DNA of 64,000 nucleotides from Puffinus mauretanicus (Eukaryota > Chordata > Aves > Procellariiformes > Procellariidae): assembly GCA_023333565.1 (NCBI GenBank), contig JAJKFH010000102.1, positions 7,891,001-7,955,000 on the forward strand, read 5' to 3'. The notes beneath the pieces are model-generated. The model was not told the DNA's origin and searched no databases. It saw nothing but the letters and a program-made list of their open reading frames with translations. Within the stretch, counting starts at the first letter, position 1, and each line of letters opens with the position of its first letter. Shown here piece after piece: positions 46,005 to 57,959 of the stretch. A program made the position numbers and the translations under genes.

Positions 46005-47085
46005 CCAGCCTAGAGCTGTTTTCAAGCTTCATTTTGCTCATCAACAATTTTTCTTCATGTTACAGAGATTTTTGAAGCCACCAGGTATTGTGTCAAATAC
46101 ATTGCAGTTCTCACATTGACTCACTGACAGTTCCTCTGGGCAAATGAATTTGTCCAAATTTGAAAAAAGTAGTTCTGTGGTGAAGCCAGCAAACATACAA
46201 TGAAACTGAGTTGATCTGCTTAATCCCTCTGTTCTTCTGCCAATTTGCCAAGGTTTTTGTAGCTGAACTTCACTATCTATCTCACATCCTAACATATTTG
46301 GCTTCCCTTCTCCTGACTGCTGTTTCCTATCCTCCTTGTACCACTGCTCTTCCCTGCCAACTCATCCTTCGCTGAGGCTTCTGCTGCTTGCAGCCTGAGC
46401 ATACGCTTGGCAGGATCCCATAAATGCACCTGCACTACCCAGTATTCTTCGATGTTGAAAGCCTAGTGCAGACCCACTCAGATTGCCCCAAGCAAAAAAT
46501 GCACGTCCATCGGTGCCTACGAGCTTGTCCTCTGTACTGCACCACCTTCTGCTGAAGCGCAGTTCTCCCTTTGTAGTGACATACGCCTTTTAGATCAAAA
46601 ATCAGTATCGAGGTCATAGTCTGAAATTAGGGGCCAGGATGGAAATCTGTTAATGCAGAATGGCTGACTATCCCCTGAAATGCATATGGTACAAGACAGC
46701 TTTATTATTCAGGCATATGGAGCTGTTCAGTTGTCAGGCACCAAGGGGAGAGGAAGAAAAAGGGAACTAGAGAGAAAAATTACATTCTGCCAAAATTCAG
46801 TACGATGTACCTGGCATTTCTTTTTCATTTATCTCAAGACATTCCACAAAAGAAGAAGCAATTCTTGCTCTGTTATGCTCAAGTTAAGATGATGTAGACT
46901 ACATTTTTTAAGATGTTCCTCATACTGATCCACAGCAGGTCGGATAACTTCTATGAATCCAGGACTGTTATTCAGCTGAAGTTCAATACAATCCAAAATG
47001 GAAAACAGTGTCATCAAATTTCTGAGGTCAGCTTTCTGAAAGGAACTGATGTTGTTGAATGTACATTTTAAAAGCAGCATCTTCC
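46005..47085 (-). pseudogene. NAIP: NAIP LRR exons, first part
   Basis: Two segments. 47085 to about 46830 encodes LMTLFSILDCIELQLNNSPG and SITEQELLLLL. 46174-46005 encodes LLFSNLDKFICPEELSVSQC, then a one-base shift at an A-run (46046-46056) before LLMSKMKLENSSRLG. Both match the start of the mammalian NAIP LRR region. The exon between 46005 and 44882 was not found. Confidence 0.8.
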
Positions 47086-47169
47086 CTGTTGTAAGTAGGA
47101 AAGGACAAACGATGGAGTCTGGTAGATGTCTTCTTATCAGTGAAAGAAAGCTATTAATGTTTTTCTTTT

Positions 47170-48929
47170 CCCCTCTTTCATTTTTTGTGCCATGTCATTA
47201 AAAAGTGTAAATGCAGGAGTGTAATCCCGGTCAATTGTTGGTATCTCCAGTGAACGATAGGAAGCACCTATTTCAGATATATTAAATTCTTATTTGTGTT
47301 CTCTCCCTTGTACTGCAACCTGAAAACTGCTGGGTAGAGACAGCAATTCTGGGTAATCCTGAAAAAAACGCAACTTAGATTTTTGTGGTGACAAAAATGA
47401 ACTTAACAAAATATCTTTGTCTCTTGGGAATGAAAAAATGATTGGGGCACACACAGAAACAGTATTACTCTCATAAACTACAGAAGTAGCAAGGTCCAGT
47501 AAATACTGAATGAAACTGGAAGAAGCAGTTTTGGATCAATAAAACTTAACTGGTCAGTGAAGAACATTCTTATTGGAAGGTCTGAATGGTGCTGCAGACA
47601 TTCATAATTTTCTGATTGGCTTTCCAATGACTCCTTGCAGTCAATCGATTTAAATAAATAGGATATAATTTGGGGGACTGCTTTGGAAGAAAAGCTGCAA
47701 GTGTAAACCAATAAAAAATTATAGCACCCAGCAATTTTTCTACATGTGTTGATTTGCTGCAAATACTGCAACCCTTGCTCCAGTTTTTCTTTCATCAGAA
47801 ACCAGCAGCTCGCTCAGTCTTCTCCCTGCAAGAAACTCCTGGAACAAGGGGTGAAAGAATTTATAAACTGGATGAAGCCTTTGGGCAGTAAATTTGCTCA
47901 GTAAACCCAGCCTAACAGATTCATCTCCGTCAACTCCTGCTTCAGATAGATCATACTCGGTGAAATCGAAGGATGGCTTGAAGAGACAGGTTAAGGCAAG
48001 CTCACCACATGAGGAAAACATAGGTAGTACATGTTCTCTTTCTTCACTGTATTTTAGTAAGTGATAGTAAGTGATAGTGCAGATAGCCTTTAAAAATAGC
48101 CTTATCACTGATTATGTTACCCTTTGGGTGCTGTACCCAATACGCAGCGAGAGACACCATAAGAAGTGACTTTAGAATGGTCTGCATAGACTTTCCAAAC
48201 TCCAGCTGAAAGAGAAGCTGCTCCACAAGGTCGCTATTGTAGGAGAACAATTCCGTTAGTACATACAGAGTGCTGGACAGAGGGAACTTTGCAACCCTTG
48301 AAGCGGTGGTTGCATACTTGCAAATTTCTCCTGTCCTGTTAGTGCGGACAGCAACATCCAAACAATGCTGGTAGAGACGGTTCCTTTATATAAGTTCTTC
48401 TACGATTTGGGGCACTGAATTAATCTCATTATAGTCATCCAAAAGAGAGCAGACCTGTTTTTTCAGTGGCTGAATTATGTCTCTTAGAGTTGTTTCTGTT
48501 AACGGTCCCACAAATCTTACTGGCTGGTTGCATATATCATCAACCATGTTCTGAATCTGATCTTGCATGAGTCAGGGAGAGATAAAATACAAACTTAAAC
48601 CTGCTCAGAACGGGGCAGCAGCCTGAGGCCCAAAGAAGAACTATTTTCCTGAGCAATGCTGTTTTTCCACTTCCTGCTTCACCTTCCAGCACAATGGTGG
48701 AGTTAAAGTTCTCAAGGGTTTCATGAAGAAAGAGCTGCTGTATTGGCTGATCATTAATACCCTTTGAGACAAGTGATAGGTCCTCATAGAGTAATTTCAA
48801 GTCAATAGCCGAATGGTTTGAATTCCCAAAGGAAAACAATTTGCTGAAGCTGTTATCATTGTAAGCCTTTGTAAGTTGTTGTGTCAAGTTCTTTGCTTCC
48901 TGAAGGCACTGACTTTCAACAAGTGTCAT
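47170..48929 (-). pseudogene. NAIP: NAIP NACHT exon, multiply disrupted
   Basis: The large NACHT exon. The Walker A motif EGEAGSGKTALLRK and the following LLWASGCCPVLSRF are intact near 48700-48600. Walker B-like CSLLDDYNEI follows after a frameshift near 48545-48565. Then come TAA at 48386-48388 (AVRTNRTGEICKY continues in the same frame), a shift from a perfect 10-bp duplication AGTAAGTGAT at 48056-48075, FSSCGELAL and SKFTAQRLHPVYKFFHPLFQ in the next frame, and further shifts near 47775-47800 and 47500. A TAA at 47290-47292 precedes IPTIDRDYTPAF. Exon ends are approximate. Confidence 0.9.
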
Positions 48930-50780
48930 GTGTGCAGAAAGGATGACATTAAATAATAAAATCTAGTGAACTGTTGATTCTGTACACAAAAGTCAAATAT
49001 AGTCAGCTGTCCATTAAATTGGAGTAATAAGAACTTGAGATTTTCTAGATAATGAAAAAACCAGGTATCAGTTATTCTTCTGGATAAACCAAGTTCCCAC
49101 AGTTTCTCTTTGTCCTACTCAGTTGGCTTTACACCCATCTGGTTTAATGTGGAGTTAGTTTGTGTGTAGCAAGTAATCAAGTGATAAACTTGAGCTAAAA
49201 ACCTTTGCTGGACCTGACCTAGCTCTGTGCAGAGACACGCTGATATCTCAGTGCAACGATCCCTAGCCTTCCATGGTCAAGAAAGAATAATTAGCTCAGA
49301 TACAGCACTGTGTCAATAAACAACTGAATTGCCAGTCTCGCAAGCAGGCTCAGAGAGTGAAGACACATTCAGTTGGCAAATGACCATGCAGAAAAAGCAG
49401 TGTTAAACTTGACCTTAATATCCTTTCTGGACCCACATTAGCTTCCCACAGAGCTGTTGAGTCTCTGCACTACGCTCTCTAAAGCTATTGCTCTGCCAGG
49501 GTTTCTAAGTTCTGGTACAGAACATCAATTCTGGATAGAGCTAGCTACATTGTCCACAAAATAGATAATCTGCCCCAAAATAAATGTGTGGGGGCTGTAC
49601 TTTGCTATTTCTGAACAGCTGAAATAAGGTAAATATACTTTTACATTGATGTAATTATACAGATATGCAGTATATGTATTGCCAAAAAACCCCACAGTAA
49701 TTTGTTGTATCAAATGAAGCAGTACCATTTTATTATTTGCATGTTAAAGAAAAGTACAGTGAACCCCAGATATACTCACTGGCTTTTCCTGCCATCTTCA
49801 CTAAAAGATGACACCAGAGAGCTCTTTTCTGAAGAATTTCAGACAAGATAGGGTGTATTTATGCCATAGCCTGGGGAACTAGGACTTCCTACCAGAAACA
49901 GCCGCAGTCACTTTCAGTAAAATGGAGATGTACATGTTGGTGAATACAAAGAATGAACAAACATCTCAATTAATAAACTGGCAACTATGACTTTTATTGT
50001 TCTCTCCATCATTTCAGTACCATGAGATTTAAAACTATTATTATGCTTTCAGAGCTCTCATGTGCTTTTTATTACCTTCAAAAATTACAAAACGGCTCCA
50101 TCTGATACATATATCCCAAATAACTTCGTCATTTCTGGGAGGCAGTAATAGCCGTTCTCGGATTAACAGAAGGCTGCTAAAGAAAGAATCTGGGCAGTAC
50201 CACTATAGCAAATTTACTTTTGAGTTATCAACTCTGTGCTTGCACATCAGTACTGTTCTGCAGCATTGCGTATGACCTCTTCCCTCAGAAATCCACACAA
50301 ACGTATCAACAAAACCACTCCCTTGAAATGCCATAGTATTTGGAAAAAGGAAGCATCAGAAGCAAGATAGTGGAAGGTTATCCCAACTTAGTTTCTTTTG
50401 TATCTAAAAGCATGTACATATGTAGTACGCAGCTGATATACATTTGCAATTTTCCAAAACGTGACTGAAAAAAAATCATACCATATTGTCACAAAATAAT
50501 TTAGTTTGCTTATATGCCTCGTCTGCACAGAAGTGACTTTCACCTGCTAAGGGATTGGTTTATATTCATAGATTACAAAAGCAAGCAGTACCTGACAGAT
50601 TCTCTGCTATTTGTTGTCCCTATATAGGGACAATCCATAAATCCTAACTCAGTCCTTTCTTCAATGAAAATTTTGTCTTACCAAGCAAGAGCGAAATCCA
50701 GAAAACCATTAACAATCCTCTCAAACTAAAATGTAAATCCAACACCGCCATCCTTTCAGGTGAGGCTGCACAGTACTTAC

Positions 50781-50838
50781 CAGCTCCTACAGAACGTAGG
50801 GTTGCTTCCTCTTCAAGATTTGCTTTACAGGGAGTTTG
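50781..50838 (-). pseudogene. NAIP: Tentative small NAIP exon between BIR3 and NACHT
   Basis: A 58-bp segment with a TTCTAG acceptor and GTAAGT donor, open as QTPCKANLEEEATLRSVGA. It loosely resembles the acidic linker before the mammalian NACHT. Sequence support is weak. Confidence 0.4.
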
Positions 50839-51960
50839 CTAGAACAAAACCAAATCCAGTTATACTCCCTTAAATATTTATTATTCAGTTCAAACTGAGT
50901 TGCTTAGGTACCAGCAAGCACCAGCAGCTACAAGGGCAATTTACAACAGATGCAGTACTAGATCTGTATTTTTCAACACTGGCAAATTTCTTTTACTCCT
51001 CCCAGCAGCAGGACCTCAGCTATAATGCCCATCTACCTTTATCTCTCTCCCCCGTAAGCTTTTTCCATCCCAGGGTTTTGCTGCCTGCCTACCAAGGGTA
51101 CGAGGCCCAGCTCTGATATGACACGGATGCATAACCTTGACGCAGACTGCGGAGAGAAAGCGGTGAGGCAGTCTGCGGAGACGCAGGGAAGCTACCGCTA
51201 AGGCAGAGGAGCAGGCTGAGAGAGGGTGGCTGATGGCGGAGGACCCTGCCACGAGCCTGCCCAGCAGAGACCCTTGTTCGCCTGAGCGGGGAGGTGAGCA
51301 TGCTAACGCTTGGCCTCAGAGCTTGTAACGTCCCAGCTATCTTTAGCATGAGTTAGCGAATGAATCATCGCTTTGTCCTTCTCAGTTGTGTATATCCTCA
51401 AGGTGCCTGAACGAACCGACCCAAGAGAGGAGCTGCGAGATCTCCCACAGTAACACCTCCTGCACAAAACCGCTCCAGTAGCTTCCCGCAGCGCCACAAA
51501 CTGGGACTCAGCTTCCCCCCTCCCACCAGCCTCTCTGCGGTGGCCCCTCGACAGTCCTGTGGTTCCCGTGGCCGTGCCCAGCACCCCGCGCTGGGGTACT
51601 TTGCTACCGACAGAGCAGCCCAGGGGCCCAGGCGCTGTCGCGCACGTTACAATTTGCCAGCAAAGGATGGTTGGTGTTAATTACTGAAACGCTGATTGCC
51701 AGTAGCCGCCCTGCAGAGGCACTTTCTCCACAACTCGGGTCAACGGCTGCAGGCAGGCAGCCGCTGTTTGGGGATACGAGTTTGAGCACCGCAGGTACCC
51801 GAGCCACGGGGCTCAGAAACACCTTTAGAGCTGCCCTGCCTGCCCCACGCCGACACAGGTCACAGACCCCCTACCCGTTCAGCCACCTCTGAAATGCGGT
51901 GCATTCAAAAGGTTGTCCGGGACGAAGAACTGCAGCAAGCTGCCATTGCTGCTCGTTCTG

Positions 51961-51984
51961 CACACACACACACACACACACACA
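51961..51984. repeat. (CA)12 microsatellite
   Basis: Twelve uninterrupted CA units in an intron of the NAIP pseudogene. Confidence 0.97.
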
Positions 51985-52442
51985 GGCTCCCTGTTACTGA
52001 ACTATCATTTAAAATTGCAAAGCACAAATACTGCTTCACTAACAGCAAATACTGCAGACTAGCGCAAACCTGTGCAGACCGTAATGTTGATGGGCTCTCC
52101 AGTTGCTCTTCCAATGACTTTCCAAGTACTTCCAAGCAGTTGGAACTAGAATGATGTTTTCAAATGACGTAGCAGTTAGTGCAATGCATTGCTTCAAATG
52201 CTTACAGTTGGCAGAAAGATCGAACTATTTCACAAACATTCCATGTGTTGGAAAACTTTTACTGTATTTCTATATTTAAATATTAATTAAAAAAAGGTTT
52301 TAACAGAGGCATAATATCCTATACACTCAAGAAACATAGTTATTTATATACATTTAAAGTAGTATGAAAAAAACAACAGCAAAAGCGTATGGCAGCTTTC
52401 ATCACACAGCAGGAAATTGCCTTAAGATACTCTGTCACTCAC

Positions 52443-52542
52443 GCAGGGAACCATTTTACATGTTCTCCCATAGGATCTTCACCTTCTTCCCATTCCTGTA
52501 AGCAGCCTGCACAGCTGAAGCACTGTACCCTATTGCCTCCTC
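52443..52542 (-). pseudogene. NAIP: NAIP BIR3 exon (intact)
   Basis: 100-bp exon, the same length as the BIR2 exon, with both splice sites. It encodes NRVQCFSCAGCLQEWEEGED and PMGEHVKWFP, with the zinc-binding Cys pair and His present and no stop. The following exon that should supply the last zinc Cys was not found. Confidence 0.88.
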
Positions 52543-53076
52543 CTGCAAGCAAGAAATTACACACCTCAAAAATGGTCATGTACATGATTTTTTTCCTTAC
52601 TAACATGCCAGCAGCATAAAAAAACTGCAACAATGCAGTTGTTTCATGAGTTTACTTCAGTGACCTCTATCTGTTACTGGAATTACATGCTTTTTAAATC
52701 ACGAATAATAAAAATTAAATCAAGAACAAGAAAATGCCACAGAATTGAGAGATGTGCCATTATTGTCCTTTTAGTGACACCAGACAAATGAATATACGAG
52801 TGCCCAGATAAATGCTTTCTCCTTTCTAAAAACATATCCTCCTTGCAACTCCTTGCTCTGGCTTTCACCTCAGACAGGGTCATTCTATTTTGATTCCCTC
52901 GCTCTGGCTTTTGCAAAAGGCATTTTCATTTTGCAGCTGCATTACCCTCCTTACTGAAAGCTAAAGCAAGATTTTAATTAGATACCAGGATTATCCTGAA
53001 CGTCTGTCCCACCTGCATTGGAAAGTGGATCTTTTACTTGTCCTCTGTTTACATAGCTAACAAACTTGGTTCAAAC

Positions 53077-54696
53077 CTGTATAGAAAAACCCGGCTTTAG
53101 CAAGAGCAGTGGCTTCAACATGGGCTTCTGCTGGCCAAGTTTTAAAAGACTCCAGTTGAACTCCTTCATCCTCAAAGATGTTCAAGATGAGCTCACCTTT
53201 GCAATCAAAGATATTTGATTAGTTAGGAGAGCTTTAGCCTGCTTTCGGATTCTTCAAAGCAGGAACAGAACTAGATTGCAAATATGTCAGGCTTACAGCA
53301 AACCAAAACCACGACTACAGAACCGTATCTTTCAGGCAATTATAAATGTATATTATTGATTTATAGTACAGATGAAAATCTCTGTTTTTCTTTCAAAGCC
53401 TTCAGGTTTCATTTGTTTCTCACCTCTCTCTTACCCAAGCAAATGGAAGTAAGATAGATCTACTTAAGCAGCATGTTTTATATTTAGCTTCTAAAGAGAA
53501 CAAATTTATTCTTGTGGTAAAAATTCCAGAAATACAGAACCAATAATCTTTCACACATGTAATCTTGCTTTAAAAAAAAAAAAAAAAGGCAACAGTCTGG
53601 AGCAGCTTTCATTATTAATAGTGATGTACAATAAAAATACGAAGGCATTATTTTCTAATGAAAAGCTAACAGTCAGTATATTCTATTTTTTTTACCTGTT
53701 GCAGTAGATAAATTCTCCTTGATAAAGGAAGCTGTGAAATGCCTCCCCTAAGCAGAAAATTAAAAATTAATATTTATTTCTATTATGCATTCTATTTTCA
53801 TTTCACTCTTCAGCTAAACGAAAGAAATAACTATAATATATAAACAGGGCTAGTACTAAGTATCAACATTTTAAATGCTTTCAGTCTGAGAGAGAATTTT
53901 CTGAAACAGAATTGACTAATGACAGGTTACTATTAATGAGAAGAAATGGCTATCCTCAGACAGGTCTAAAGAAAGGAAGACAGCACTGATGCTCTTAAGA
54001 TATCTGAGATGGTGTTTTCCAAGTGATACTTGCAGTCCTCTTATCTTACATTAGCTAATGGGTTTAGCTTCCAGATTTTTTTGAGATTTTGGAGGCATAG
54101 GGGTTTTAATAATGAAAGATCTTACATATATTATATTTTTTCTGATGAAAGCAAGACCCCCAAGCAAAGATGAAGTCATACAAGAAGAGCTGGCAGGGTA
54201 GAGTTCACCTAACTTGACTTCAGCCATGTGGAAGTGCTTAGTTTAGCATAGTCACCTACTATCTTCCTAATAATCAATATATATGTATAGGTGCCATGAG
54301 GCGTTAATTCATCCGTCTGCCTTCGAGTAGGATAAATGCCAATTAGAGGTATGTTGCTTTTCATCAACGGACTTCCTAGGTACTGCCTAGGCAAGCAGCT
54401 TGGATGCACACATCAAAATAAACTTACATGAAACAAATTCCACCTAGAGTGCATAGTGTTAATTACATATGCAATTATATAGAGCTTTGGGGTTGTTGGG
54501 GTTTTTTTTAGAAGGAAGAGGGTGGAAATCAGGATCAAGGCCTAATTTGTCTATTTTCAAGTCCTTGGCGTGTATTCCACAATAAAGGAAGATTGAAATA
54601 GGTTACAAGATTACCACCACTCCAACAAATCTACTGTAGGTTTCAATGTACTTTTTAATTTCCTCACTTGATTTTTTACTTTGAAGGAATTCACAC
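53077..54696 (-). pseudogene. NAIP: NAIP BIR2-BIR3 linker exons
   Basis: Three short exons remain open and phase-compatible: 54696-54615 (CEFLQSKKSSEEIKKYIETY), 53747-53696 (GRHFTASFIKENLSTAT) and 53196-53077 (QLESFKTWPAEAHVEATALA, KAGFFYT). They match the linker and first half of BIR3 in mammalian NAIP. Confidence 0.85.
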
Positions 54697-55171
54697 CTAT
54701 AAAAAAAACCCAAAACTTATTCGTAAGCATTAATTCCAATAAAAATTCTGGAAGCAGTGTTTCAGTTATTAAGAGATGCATACTCAGGATTTTTCACAAC
54801 AGAAAGACAACGAAACAAAGGCAAACTTTTTGGTGCCGTCAGCATTGTTCATGCAACATAGTGACTATCTGAGAGAACAATCAGCTGGCTTTTGCTCAAT
54901 GAAAAGCCCATGGGAGATCTCTAGAAAGTATATTAAAAAAAAATATATGGAATAATTATAAGGTTAGGGATAGCAGACTTATACTGTTCAGTTCTCAGAA
55001 ATAAAGATCTGCTGAAATAAATTGTCTGAATATAACAACCTTGAAGACAAAAATGTGGGGGTTTTTTTTTGTTTGCTTTCTAGCATCATTGCTGAGGAAA
55101 AAAAGACATATCAAAATAAATCAACCTTTTTGTACATACAGAAATATTTCTAGGACAGTCAGTCAATTTAC

Positions 55172-55271
55172 TTAGGAAACCGTTTAGCATGTTATCTCCA
55201 AGGATTATCACCATCTTCCCAATTTCCCAGACATCCACCACAAGCAAAACACTGCACTGTATCTTTCTTGC
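55172..55271 (-). pseudogene. NAIP: NAIP BIR2 exon with in-frame TAA
   Basis: 100-bp exon with good splice sites encoding KKDTVQCFACGGCLGNWEDG and DNPWR-stop-HAKRFP. The zinc Cys pair and His are present. The TAA at 55192-55194 replaces the conserved Glu codon before the zinc-binding His. This is a substitution, not an indel, so it is unlikely to be a sequencing artefact. Confidence 0.9.
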
Positions 55272-55639
55272 CTGCATGTAGAGAGTTACAGATCTCAGAG
55301 ATAATCACGCATTTGTGTGTTTTACTTGCTCACACTCTAGCCATGTGACCATGAGTATACCAGTGTATATCATCGGTCCACAATTTTCTTAGATTATAGC
55401 AACTGAAACTAAAAAGGTTTATAAAACTGCTTAGATTTCCATTTGAGTTGGGTCAGTCTGGGTCTAAACTTGGTGCAGATCCAAAAGTGAAAATACAAGG
55501 TAGATCTTCCCACCAAAATAAAACTTCAGAAATATTTGAGAAATTGTACAGGCTTGATAAAATAACCTTGTCTTCTTTGCTGACTATTTTTTTAATTTTG
55601 CATTCTACCTAATCCGTTTATTTGTAAGAGCTAAGTAAA

Positions 55640-57330
55640 TGAGTAATTCTAGAAACCAATGGAATAAGATGGAGGAACTAGAATTTCTGTCCCTAAGTTA
55701 ACATATCGATAGTCAGCATAAACGTGATGGAAGAAAGATAGGTCAGTCAAATGCTGTACTGGCAGTGTATAAAACATCCAGGGAAAATTGAGTAAACAGT
55801 GCTAGAAGGAAAAGGAGCATCAGATCTTAATGATATCTTAGAACAAAATCGAACTAGCCAACAAAGAGCAAAGATTTTCTACAGCTTGGAACTTCAGGCC
55901 TCTATTGGAATAACACAGTTCTTTGTCCATATTACCAGGAAGACAGAACTGAGTATGTAATGCTCAAAGACATGAGAGAGGCACTGTGGGCATGAAATAG
56001 AATTGTACCCAGTGACTCCAGTTATCCCCCAGTGGACTGCACAGATACCACCTGGAGATGCAAAGTAGAGATGACTTTTTTTTAAGACGCGATCAGGCAT
56101 ACTCTCATGGAGCAGCTGGTTAGCAAGTCTACAAGATGATGTGACTTGGTACTAAGAAACGCACTGGGAAGAGCTCAGAGTCTCATTGTGGAAGTGTCAC
56201 CGTGTAACCATGATTGCAATTTACTTAGATGCAACATCCCCCACAGAAACAGGGAACCTGCTAAAGCTGTGTTAAATTTCAAAACCAGGGACTATGTAAA
56301 GGTAAGGAAGCTGAAATGGCTGACTAAATAAAACCAACCAACCAAAAAAAAAAAAATAAAACAACAAACCAAAAGCCCCCAACAACTCTCTTTCAGGCAT
56401 TTGAGAATTTCCTGAAAGATGTTTTACTGGAAGTGCAACACCAACATGTGCTATTTATTAGAAAAGACTTACGAAATGTTACAGGAAAGGAGTATGACTG
56501 ATAGGAAAATAAATCAGATTACAAGAATTAAGAAGGTATCATTCAAAAAGCTGAAGCTTTTGCGCAAAGAAAACAGAAGGCTCAAAAGCTATGACAGATG
56601 AAGTGTGAAAATAAAATCAGGCAGGCTGAAAAAAAAAAAGTCCAAGGGTAACAAGCTAAAGGAATCTAAACCTTCTTTCAGATAGCAAGAACAAAAATCC
56701 AGTGAAGAGAGCTGATAGATCCAACTGCTAACCAGGCTGCAAAAGAACCATTCAAAGGGGACAATGCAATTGTAGAGGACTTGAAGTGACACTCTGTGCA
56801 ATATTTGCATTAATGTTCACTGCAGAAGAATTCAGGGAGATTCCCATTGTTTAAACCAGGGGGGCCATGCAGCACAAAGTGGATCCAAAATCAAAGCAAT
56901 TATGCAGTAGATTATGGCTGAGTGGGGAAAACATAATGCCAATCTTTAAAAAGCAGTCTGCACCTTTGGGGGCGAGGAAGAGACATCAGATCTGTAAGCC
57001 TGGCATCTGTTACGGACAAATAAGCAGAAAAATGTATAATTATGCCACTGTACAAACCCATGATTAATCCACATCTTAAACAATGCGTGTGATTGAGGTC
57101 CCCTCAACTCAAAAAATAGTGTATTAGAACAGGAAAAGGCACAGGGAACAGCAACAATCAAAATCAAAAATCAAAAATGTGGAACACCTTCCGCATGAGG
57201 AAAAGCTGAGTTACCTATGTTCTTCAGCCTGGGAAAGAAAGCAGTTATGGGGGATACAATGCCGCAAAATGATGAGCAGCACAAAAAAAATATGTTATAC
57301 CCATTCAAATATTGTAAGTAGACTTGCACT
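55640..57330 (+). mobile_element. Degraded old CR1 copy (approximate limits)
   Basis: Scattered CR1 ORF2 landmarks in order on the plus strand: NKMEELEF-like text near 55665-55690, CCACTGTACAAACCCATGAT near 57045-57064, CACATCTTAAACAATGCGTG near 57070-57089, and TTCCGCATGAGGAAAAGCTG near 57188-57207. It has many indels and no coding capacity. It lies in the intron between the NAIP BIR1 and BIR2 exons, antisense to NAIP. Confidence 0.7.
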
Positions 57331-57378
57331 GTTCTATAAATCAAAACAGAAATCCCTCCAAGCATCGCTTCCAATTAC

Positions 57379-57959
57379 CTGTAAAGAAAAACCGAGCTCT
57401 GGCAAGCGAATCAGGCTTTGTTCCTCTGGCATAGAATGGACATCCATCAAAGGACTGCAGCCTCGTGTCCTCCGTGCTGTACCTCTAGGTGTGCTCTGCT
57501 GGGTTCTTCTCCAGCTTCTGAACACGTATGTCGTACTTTGAAGTATTACCCACCTCTTTGCCCGGGACAAATTCACAAGTGGGACAAAATTTCTTTGCTG
57601 TTCGTATGGGGTGCATCTAACCTTCATGGAAAGTAAAACCAATCCACAGCAAAACCATTGTACACTGGATTTAACAAGCGTGTGATAAAACGCAGCAGCT
57701 GCCATTTCTGTCAAAGACCACGACGAATGAGATGTATAGGACAAGAAGGGCTTTAATCCATTGCGTTCATTTCTCATAGTAGGGTTTGTAACTCTTCTGC
57801 ATGTTTATGGACTTCTTGGAATTCTGCCTCCATGTCTTTGGCAAACTTGTGAAAATCAAAGGCTACGCGCGGGAAACGAGCTTGCAATGCAGAAGGATTC
57901 AGCTCATGTATTTCATTGTCATTCATCTCCACTGTAGGGTCCTCTTTGGCAGATATTTT
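57379..57959 (-). pseudogene. NAIP: NAIP first coding exon with broken BIR1
   Basis: The acceptor is at 57960-57961, the ancestral ATG probably 57926-57924 (MNDNEIHELNP). The opening frame stops after about 50 codons; the NAIP-like text moves to a second frame (MQKSYKPYY) and then a third (MRNERNGLKPFLSYTSHSSW). BIR1 is clear there (TEMAAAAFYHTL, QWFCCGL). Near 57590 one base is missing, so the zinc-site half FCPTCEFVPGKEV continues in another frame. A TAG at 57485-57487 then interrupts it before RYSTEDTRLQSFDGCPFYAR. The donor at 57378-57377 is intact. Confidence 0.9.

Larger units (their letters stand above)
43287..57959 (-). pseudogene. NAIP: NAIP unitary pseudogene (BIR-NACHT-LRR)
   Basis: NAIP is the cytosolic NLR that senses bacterial flagellin and type III secretion parts and activates the NLRC4 inflammasome. 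Exons recognisable in transcript order: 57959-57379 (N-terminus, BIR1), 55271-55172 (BIR2), 54696-54615, 53747-53696, 53196-53077, 52542-52443 (BIR3), 50838-50781 (tentative), about 48929-47170 (NACHT), 47085 to about 46830, 46174-46005, 44882-44718 and 43729-43287 (LRR, C-terminus). Splice sites and phases are mostly preserved. Lesions: frame changes near 57770-57800 and 57590, TAG at 57485-57487, TAA at 55192-55194, shifts near 48545-48565, 48056-48075, 47775-47800 and 47500, TAA at 48386-48388 and 47290-47292, shifts near 46046-46056 and 43411-43416. At least one LRR exon and the exon after BIR3 were not found. The gene cannot make a full protein. Order and orientation next to SMN and GTF2H2 show this is the orthologous locus. 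Confidence 0.92.

Noticed and set aside
51016..51892. GC-richer patch with several ORFs in the NAIP region, considered as a CpG-island promoter or missing NAIP exon
   Set aside because: No BIR or NACHT-like text in any frame and no matching splice sites. It remains unexplained but unsupported.
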